From Copromyces sp. CBS 386.78 (taxonomy: Eukaryota > Ascomycota > Sordariomycetes > Sordariales > Sordariaceae): 15,744 nt of DNA. Position numbers and translations under genes: made by a program. The stretch spans positions 1 to 15,744 of the forward strand of contig MU839334.1 of the NCBI GenBank assembly GCA_030685235.1. Reading direction: 5' to 3'. The notes under the pieces are model-generated. The model was not told the DNA's origin and made no database searches. It saw only the letters and a program-made list of their open reading frames with translations. Shown here piece after piece: positions 9,418-15,744 of this stretch (within the stretch, counting starts at the first letter, position 1; every line of letters starts with the position of its first letter).

Positions 9418-10182
9418 GAATAATCCTAAATCGATATTAATATATCCGAACCTCCTATTACTTAGGGGGATACTATATTAATTTAGGAGTAATCCAAAAT
9501 CGATATTAATAAAAATATATTTAAATTTCCTACTACTTAAGAGGATATTATATTAATTTAAGAATAATCCGAAATCGATATTAATAAAAATATAGCCGAG
9601 CTTTTTATTATTTAGGGGGATATTATATTAATTTAAGAGCAATTTAAAATCGATACTAATAAAAATATAATTGAATTTCCTACTATTTAAGAGAATATTA
9701 TATTAATTTAGGAGTAATCCGAAATCGATATTAATAAAAATATAACCGAACTTCCTACTATTTAAAAGGATATTATATTAATTTAAAAATAGTCTAAAAT
9801 TAATATTAATAGAAATATAGCCAAACTTCCTATTACTTAGAGGGATATTATACTAATTTAAAATTAATCCTAAATCGGTATTAATGGAAATATAGCCGAA
9901 CTTCCTAATATTTAGGGGGATATTATATTAATTTAAGAGCAGTCTAAAATTGATATTAATGGAGATATAGCCGAGCTTCCTATTATTTAGGAAAATATTA
10001 TACTAATTTAAAATTAATCCCAAATCGGTATTAACGGAAATATAATTGAGTTTCCTAATATTTAGGGGGATACTATACTAATTTAAGATTAGTCTTAGAT
10101 CGGTATTAATAGAAATATAACCGAGCCTCCTAATATTTAAAGGGATATTATATTAATCTAAAATTAATCCTAAATTAATACG
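9418..10182 (+). repeat. 75-bp (25-codon) tandem repeat, nine full units
   Basis: Full units begin at 9469, 9544, 9619, 9694, 9769, 9844, 9919, 9994 and 10069, with partial copies before (from about 9418) and after (to about 10182). The length is exactly 75 bp, so each unit could be 25 codons with no frame change. In the frame starting at the GAT, stops fall at fixed codons. Codon 8 is TAA or TAG in seven units but CAA at 9640 and CAG at 9940. Codon 10 is TAA or TAG in two units but CAA at 10021. These stops are therefore former Gln codons. The unit would read roughly Asp-Thr-Ile-Leu-x-Gln-Glu-Gln-Ser, then an Asn/Asp-Gly turn and Ala-Glu-Leu-Pro. Units at 9769 and 9919 differ only by transitions. 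A second unit type (9844, 9994, 10069) carries extra transversions. Confidence 0.93.
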
Positions 10183-10821
10183 GACGCTCCTACAAATACT
10201 TCGCTATCTAAATATTTATTTAAAGAAGGTAATAAAATTCTAATAATATTTAAAGTTATTTAATTCAAAAATAATTTAAAAAAGAATTAAATAAATTATT
10301 CATTTTATATAGATTTAATATTTATTATAGATTAATTTTATATTAATATTTAATAATTTAATTTCAATATTATAAAAAAATAAATTACTAAATTCTATAG
10401 TAATCAAACTATTAATATAACTTCGTTATAATATAATATTTATTAGTATAAAAATTAGAATTATAAATAAATTATTAATTTTAAATTAAAATAAAATTAA
10501 TTTAGGATTATTTTAAATCCTATTCCAATACCTTCCGTCCAATTATCTTACCTAATATAGTATTACTTTTAAGTCGGCCCTTATAAATTAACAATATTAA
10601 TTCAATTATAGGGTAAGGAGGATATAAGGATAGAACCGGGTAAAATTTCAAATCGATCGGAGATTAATCTTCTAATTAATAAAATATTAAAGCTAAATAT
10701 TTCACAAAATAATAGCTAGGCCAACGCTTAAACAAGCCCTACTCGGATTTTAACTCGTAAAAGGAAAGTGAGAGTAAAAGAATAATAGAGTAAGAAAATA
10801 ATAGAAGTTTTTTTTTTTTTT
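10183..10821 (+). pseudogene. Possible C-terminal continuation of the repeat protein
   Basis: The frame of the 75-bp repeats continues through here. Every interruption is TAA or TAG, with no TGA, and the other two plus frames have about 10-11 stops over 10561-10800 against six in this frame. The clearest part, about 10616-10800, is GC-richer and reads as soluble sequence such as KISNRSEINLL and then TRKRKVRVKE. It ends in a T14 run at 10808-10821. I recognise no domain. Stop counts in DNA this AT-rich are weak evidence, so this is a suggestion rather than a gene call. Confidence 0.3.
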
Positions 10822-10829
10822 AGTAAATA

Positions 10830-12164
10830 GAAATTAATTTGTATTTAATTTGGAATTAAAATTATATTATTATTTATAGAGAATAAATTAGTTTTAAATA
10901 GATTTATAATAGGTTTATTAATTTTAATAGGAATTATATATATATTAATATAATAAATAATATTATAGTAAATTAAAATTTATTTCTAATATATTTATAA
11001 TATATTTAATCTTATATTTTATTAAAATAAATAAATAATAAGTTTACAATTTATTAATAATACGTTTTTAAATTGTTTATTAATTAAAATATTAATAAAA
11101 TTCTATTATTATTATATTCGAAATCAATTACTAAACTATTTTTAATATATTAACTAGCTTTTATTATTATTATAAAGTTAAAAATTTTATAGTAACGAAT
11201 AAGATAAAATATTATAATAGATTTAGAATAAGTTTAAAATATGTTTTAAAATTAAATTAAATCTATTTTATTATATATAATTAAAGGTTTGATTTTAAAA
11301 AATAAAATAATATAATAGATTTAGAATCTATTCCGAATATATTCTAAAATAGTTTTTTGGGTTAAAGGAGATTTGAAGTTGTTTTAAAGTTGAATTATTA
11401 TATATAAAATAAGATAAAATAATATAATAGATTTTGAACCCCTTTTAAATAACTTTTAAATTGCTTTTTTAAGTAAAGGAGAATTAAATTTATTTTAAAA
11501 TTAAATTCTTAATTATATATATAATAAAATAGTATAAAAAGTTCGTAGTACATTTTTAATAGATTTTAAATGTTTTTTTAATTAAGTGAAAATGAAATTT
11601 ATTTGGAAGTTAAATATAAAATAAAAGAGTATAATAGGTTTGGGATATATATTTAATATATTTTAAACGGTTCTTTAATTAAGAAAAAATATCTTTTTTT
11701 TAAAAGTTGAAAATAAAATTAAATAAAACGAAATATTCTTAATATTTAATAAATATAAAATTTAAAATATAATATAATATTAATTTTAAAATATATTAAA
11801 AATAACTTTGACATATATTAATAATAAATTTAATTATTATAATACTTTTGAACTTATTTGCTATTATTAAGTTAAATTTTTTATTATATATAAGATAAAA
11901 TAGTATAATAGATTCGAAATCCATTTGTAATAGTTTCTTAAAATATTTTTATAATTTAGATTATTTTAAGTTTTTTTAATAAGTATTAACTATTTTTTAA
12001 ATACTAGAATATAATTTAATTATATAGAAGTAAGGAAATAAATAGTATTTATAAGTAAGGATAAATATAATTATAAAGAAAGTATTTAATATTTTATATA
12101 TTTTAAAATATTAGATATATATAAAATAAGAAGTTAATTATAATATATTATTATTGGTCTTATA
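10830..12164. other. AT-rich tract with a degenerate ~100-112 bp repeat
   Basis: Between about 11200 and 11700 the string TATAATAGATTTNGAA or close variants recurs at 11215, 11311, 11423, about 11533 and 11630 (spacings 96, 112, 110 and 97). GTTAAAGGAGA-like and TTTTTTAATTAAG-like blocks lie between, so this is an old tandem array. TpG is commoner here than before 10.8 kb (for example TTTGAAGTTG at 11372), so RIP is milder. 11-bp phased motifs are at 10832-10864, 11314-11346 and 11907-11939. No gene or RNA was found. Confidence 0.65.
11314..11346. repeat. 11-bp phased AATNNATTNNN block (3 units)
   Basis: Units start at 11314, 11325 and 11336: AATAGATTTAG, AATCTATTCCG, AATATATTCTA. All three keep AAT at 1-3 and ATT at 6-8. 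The block sits at the conserved edge of the degenerate ~100-112 bp tandem repeat. Confidence 0.8.
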
Positions 12165-13149
12165 CACGCTAACTATTATCTAGTCTACCTAGTGGGCATA
12201 CGGTGCTGCTTCCATTCGTAGTTAGGGGGAAAAACCGTACCTTGCGGCCGGGTAAAAACCCCTTGCTTCGCCCTCGCAACGGTCGCGCTATAGCGCCGCT
12301 ACCTTCTTTATTTGTCTCCCTCTCTAAATAGCCTTACCGCCCTCCAGAGGCCGTAATTATAAATTCCCGCCGTATAGTCCCTCCGGCCCTCTACCCCCTT
12401 TCTATCTCCCCTCCTACCCTAATTAGTAGACTTAAACGGTCGTATGCTTATAACGTTATCCCCTACCCCTTTTCTACTACCCGTCACCGCCTATAGCCGC
12501 GCTAAGGCGCGCTATTTTATCCCGACTCAATCGTACATAGTTATAGCGCTCTGCGCCTACTTTATAAGCTCCTGCCTATCGCTCCTCTTCCTTTTCAAAC
12601 CTTCCCTCTTTCCTCCCCTTTGCGCCTTCCAATTTCTTTACCGCCGTCCGCCCACAATCTTCCCGTACCCAGCCCGCCTACGCTGAAAATATATAAGCTA
12701 TAGGCTAGTCCACTCATTCTAAAGTATTTATTATATTGATTAGCCTTATCTTCGGTCCCGCTTTGGCCGCCGGAAGTAGGTACGGCGGTGCGAAGACTTT
12801 ACCTTAGCGGTCCGAAATTAATGAAGACGAACTTTTATTAGACGAAGAGGAAGTTAATTCTAATAATGATTATCCTAGCGCCGATAGTAGCGATAGCGAA
12901 TATATTGGGCCCGTTTCGTTTCCGGCCGGCCCTTCGACCAGCTAGCCTATAAACGATTCTGTTTAGGAAGTTTAAGCCTAATATTTCTTTAACGTCTTCT
13001 ACCCGTATTCTTCGTAGCGCCGCTACGCCGCTTCTCGTAGTCTACTTTTGGAATTAAGTAATCAAAATATTAGAAATAAACAATATTATTCTAATATTAC
13101 TACGTCTTTATAGCGGTTCCGGCTAGTAGCCTCCTATAGTTTTTCTCTA
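12165..13149. other. GC-richer island downstream of the LINE fragment, coding content unresolved
   Basis: G+C rises sharply at about 12165. CpG is abundant and CpA/TpG are reduced, so it is partly RIPped. On the minus strand, 12477-12686 reads as charged sequence (GRFEKEEER, GAERYNYVRLSRDKIARL) with stops that could be former CAG/TGG; the plus-strand 80-residue Phe/Leu/Pro-rich ORF at 12444-12686 is its antisense image. On the plus strand, 12745-12940 reads as an acidic Ser/Asp-rich segment (EINEDELLLDEEE, then SADSSDSEY) like many protein N-termini. The two readings point in opposite directions and neither matches a family I know. It is either the 3' region of the LINE or a second element joined to it. 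Palindromes include GCGCTATAGCGC (12285-12296) and CGTAGCG/CGCTACG (13013-13027). Confidence 0.5.
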
Positions 13150-13180
13150 TATCCGGATATAATAATTTGGGGGGTAAATA
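12745..13180 (+). pseudogene. Possible acidic protein fossil, plus strand
   Basis: In the plus frame beginning at 12745, about 145 codons carry only a handful of TAG/TAA. The sequence opens with GSRYGGAKTLP, passes through an acidic Ser/Asp-rich stretch (NEDELLLDEEE, DSSDSEY) and a Gly/Pro/Ser stretch, then becomes Ser/Tyr/Leu-rich. That order is common at the N-termini of transposases and chromatin proteins, but no catalytic motif follows. The antisense frame has a similar number of stops, and one other plus frame is also rather open, so the strand is not certain. Confidence 0.22.
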
Positions 13181-14091
13181 AATATACTCCTATATTCGTT
13201 CTTTAATAATTATTCTACATTTCTTAATACTTCTTCTATTTCCTTTATTTATTCGATCTTTACCGTTAGGCGGTACTCTTATAATTTACTTAACCGTAAG
13301 GCCTAGCGAAGGATCTTATCCGTACCCTATATATCTTCGAATTAATTGTAAAATTATTCGATATTTATAAGCTACGATAAATCCTTCAACCTTATATTTC
13401 CTATTTCTATATAATCTAGTACAATATATTCAAACGTCTCCTTTTCTAACCCGTACTAATAGTAAAATATAAAGATATCTAGTACCCTTCTCTCGAATAG
13501 GAAAACTTTAAGGCCGATTTTCCCCGTCCTAACTTAAATTAGGAAGGAGCTTATTACTTTAGAAAAATAATACGGCGCTGTATTATCGTCTATACTAGGC
13601 TAAATGTAATACTGTAGGGTAGTTCTATCGAACTTCGCCCGTACTTCAGCAATATTTAATTTATTCCTCTTTTTTATAACTTCTACCACCCTAATATACT
13701 ACTTCGCAACTTATTCCCTTCTAGTAGTTATTTCTAACTACCTCTCTCTTTCGCCCGGCGTAAGCTCCCTAGCCTCCCCTTGCAGTATAATAGATAGGGC
13801 TTAGCGTTAGGCCTATCTTACCTTCGTTTTGCCGCTGATTGGCGGCGGTTGTGGCGGTCTCCTTCTTTTACCCGCTCGGAACTCTGCCGCGATCCTTTCG
13901 GGCGTCCTCCTTACGAAGGTCGCCGCCGGGGACCTACTAAACCGGTCTTCGAACGCCCTCACCCTCTTATTGAGGTAGAGGTCGAGCAGTAGGCAGAAGG
14001 TCTCTATCTCGATACTAAACGTCGATGCTGACTTGTACGCCCCAAATACCACCCTAAGGCAGTTCGTCTGTATTGTTGCGAGTAAGAATTA
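13150..14091 (-). pseudogene. Tad1-like LINE ORF2 fragment: end of RT domain plus C-terminal zinc-knuckle region, RIP-inactivated
   Basis: Non-LTR retrotransposon ORF2 proteins copy element RNA into the genome by target-primed reverse transcription. Reading down from about 14088, the minus strand gives IQTNCLRVVFGAYKSA, then IEIET and LLDLYLNKRV. That is the segment just after the RT catalytic core in fungal Tad-clade LINEs. At 13501-13560 it gives SSFLI-stop-VRTGKIGLKVF, matching the family's SSLL-x-QLRTGKIGL block. The C-terminal CxCG...ETxEHxxxxC knuckle is present as Y-stop-YG and ETFEYIVLDY: each Cys or His codon has become Tyr, as TpG/CpA loss would produce. The final segment contains LR-stop-ALRLSKL. 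Stops are mostly at likely Gln/Trp positions in one continuous frame. Upstream RT motifs are missing because the sequence turns AT-rich at about 14091, which suggests a 5'-truncated insertion. The true end of the ORF is uncertain (about 13130-13200). Confidence 0.8.
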
Positions 14092-15308
14092 TAATATAGA
14101 AAAATATATATAAATATATTAATAATATATTTTAATGAGATATCTTATTAAAATTATTATTTGAATATATATATAAATTTGTATAATAAAGGTTTAAAAT
14201 TAAGAAGAACGATAATTAAAAGAATTCCTATTATTAAATAAGTAGTAATAATATAGTTTAACTTTGTATAATATATTATTTAATATTTTAAAATAATACT
14301 ATATATAATTTCTTTGATATTAGAAAGTTTGAATTTATTTATTTATAATAATAATATTTAATAAACATTTTAATATTAATACAATATAAAGTGTATTTAA
14401 TTCTATTAAACAAATAACAAATCAATATTACCCTTATAATTAATATATATAATTAATAAAAATATATTATATATATTATCCAAAATCTTAAATTCTTTTT
14501 ATTAGTTAATATTAATATCCTTTATTGTAAATAATTTTATAATTTTAAATTCTTTTAGGAAGTTTATATATTTATTTTACTAAATTTTATTATTATAAAG
14601 TATAATATATATTTATAAGTTGAAAGTATTTATATTTTCAATTTTTAATTTTTTTATTATATAAATATCCATTGAATAAATATTTAGAATTTATAATTCT
14701 AGGTAGTTACTATTATACTCTATCTTTATTTTAATAAAACTTAATATTTCTTAATTTATATATATATAGATTTGAAATCTATTTAGAATAGATTCTATAT
14801 ATTAAGAATAACAATACTTTCAAACGTTATATTGTAATTTACAAGTTAACTATAGATTAATAACTTCTAAATTACACTTATTAAATATATAACAGTATTT
14901 TCTTTATATATAAAAATGATATTTTTAATAGTACTTTTAAACATTTTGTTAAATATAATAATAAAAATATAAACTGTATTAATTGGAATTTTATAATAAA
15001 TACTCAATTTATATATAAAATATCTATTAATTTGAATAATATTTTAATATATTTATATATATATATATATAAACTTTCTTTTTATAAATAAACTTTTAAT
15101 AAACAATATTATATATTCAATTAGTTTTGAATATTATAATTTATAAATATAAAAGAATTAAAGAATATTATTAAAAATGTTTTACTCTTTATATAAAATA
15201 AACCTATAATATTGTACTTTATATATTAGGTAAATTAATAACTTTATTTTGATTAATAAAAACTATACTCCTTATAATATACTTCCTTTTTCTTTATTTA
15301 TTTTTAAA
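14092..15308. other. AT-rich tract that retains CpA/TpG
   Basis: There is no ORF, RNA or long tandem array. Although as AT-rich as the RIP desert, it keeps CpA and TpG: the few C and G bases at 14341-14400 include ACA twice and GTGT once. A (TA)n run occurs near 15050-15070, and an 11-bp phased block lies at 14765-14797 (TATAGATTTGA, AATCTATTTAG, AATAGATTCTA). It is probably ancient or naturally AT-rich spacer rather than freshly RIPped repeat. Confidence 0.6.
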
Positions 15309-15372
15309 ATAGTCTTCCCTTGGGCGGAGCTGGATATGCCCGAGGGAGGCAGTGAAACACTATTCTGCCCAA
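15309..15372 (+). repeat. Hairpin element, copy 2
   Basis: This copy shares the 33-base core with 1752-1784 in the same orientation. The arm CTTCCCTTGGGC (15314-15325) pairs with GCCCGAGGGAGG (15338-15349) at all 12 positions if two G-T pairs are allowed, around the same 12-nt loop GGAGCTGGATAT. Copy 1 has A at the position where this copy has G opposite T, so pairing is kept in both. Sequence after AGTGAAAC differs: this copy continues with CTGCCCAAGCTAGGAG, so GGGC/GCCC could also pair alternatively. It is followed by (TA)n and then a pyrimidine tract. Confidence 0.85.
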
Positions 15373-15384
15373 GCTAGGAGATTT

Positions 15385-15402
15385 TATATATATATATATA
15401 TA
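15385..15402. repeat. (TA)9 dinucleotide run
   Basis: Nine uninterrupted TA repeats lie between the second hairpin element and the pyrimidine-rich tract. Confidence 0.95.
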
Positions 15403-15558
15403 TTTTTTTTCATTTGCTTTTTAGATTTCTTTTTTTTTTTTTTTTATATTTATATTTATTTTTCTTTTTCTTTTTCTTTTTCTTTATCTTTTTTTTTTCT
15501 TTTTCTTTATCTTTTTTTTTTCTTTTTTTTTTTCTTCTTTTCTTTTTCTTTTTCTCTT

Positions 15559-15590
<32 letters not shown>

Positions 15591-15744
15591 TTTCTTTTTC
15601 TTTTTCTTTTTCTTTTTCTTTTTCTTTTTCTTTATTTTTATCTTTATCTTTTTCTTTATTTTTATTTTTATTTTTATTTTTATTTTTATTTTTATTTTTA
15701 TTTTTATTTTTATTTTTATTTTTATTTTTATTTTTATTTTTATT
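15403..15744. repeat. Long pyrimidine microsatellite, (CTTTTT)n passing into (TTTTTA)n
   Basis: From about 15431 the plus strand is almost wholly T with C or A at regular spacing. Imperfect CTTTTT units run to about 15633, a mixed zone follows, then a perfect TTTTTA array runs from about 15658 past the end of the window. The same TTTTTA unit follows hairpin element 1. The homopyrimidine part could form triplex DNA. The array is open-ended here, so its total length is unknown. Confidence 0.95.

Noticed and set aside
5640..10182. Regular repeats considered as a CRISPR array
   Set aside because: Whole 75-, 134- and 194-bp units are homologous with no unique spacers between short identical repeats, and the context is fungal.
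12444..12686. 80-residue plus-strand ORF with ATG and TGA
   Set aside because: The product is Phe/Leu/Ser/Pro-rich because the plus strand is pyrimidine-rich here. The complementary minus frame gives a more normal charged sequence, so I treat it as an antisense shadow.
1..15744. Mitochondrial origin suggested by high A+T and GC-rich hairpins
   Set aside because: CpA/TpG depletion with CpG retained, a Tad1-like LINE, and no mitochondrial genes or tRNAs indicate nuclear RIPped DNA.

Overview
The window looks like an AT-rich, repeat-dominated block of a filamentous ascomycete nuclear genome (Pezizomycotina). Two things point that way. First, from base 1 to about 10.8 kb the sequence is not only AT-rich but almost empty of CpA and TpG while CpG and TpA persist, which is the footprint of repeat-induced point mutation (RIP). 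Second, the only protein family I can recognise is the C-terminal part of ORF2 from a fungal Tad1-like LINE, on the minus strand at about 13150-14091. There its Gln/Trp codons have become stops and its zinc-knuckle Cys/His codons have become Tyr, as CpA-to-TpA mutation would do. I found no intact host gene, tRNA, rRNA or CRISPR array.

Layout. 1-1750: AT-rich RIP tract with a recent 152-bp tandem duplication (72-379) and two coding-like fossils (574-762 minus, 850-1065 plus). 1752-2612: GC-richer island with a conserved hairpin element, a perfect 12-bp-arm palindrome, a 29-copy TTTTTA array, a six-copy 15-bp minisatellite, an imperfect palindrome and a short unrecognised ORF. 2613-5640: RIP desert. 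5640-6720: 194-bp satellite. 7545-8100: 134-bp tandem array. 8813-10821: likely remains of one plus-strand gene or element protein, with a basic Lys/Glu/Arg segment, nine 75-bp (25-codon) repeats, and a further coding-like stretch in the frame of the repeats. 10830-12160: AT-rich with a degenerate ~100-112 bp repeat. 12165-14091: second GC-richer island carrying the LINE fragment plus unresolved coding-like sequence. 14092-15308: a different kind of AT-rich DNA that keeps CpA/TpG. 15309-15744: second hairpin element followed by a long pyrimidine microsatellite.

Two signals are not covered by ordinary categories. (1) An 11-bp phased motif, AAT-NN-ATT-NNN, recurs in runs of 2-5 units in at least a dozen separate blocks from 0.5 to 14.8 kb, including inside the 194-bp satellite. 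(2) A GC-rich hairpin element of about 50 bp occurs twice, 13.56 kb apart in the same orientation, with a 33-base identical core, arms that pair over up to 12 positions, and a T-rich microsatellite downstream of each copy. Nothing here looks expressible as a working protein. The window is best read as a heterochromatin-like graveyard of RIP-inactivated repeats with a few short GC-rich structured survivors.
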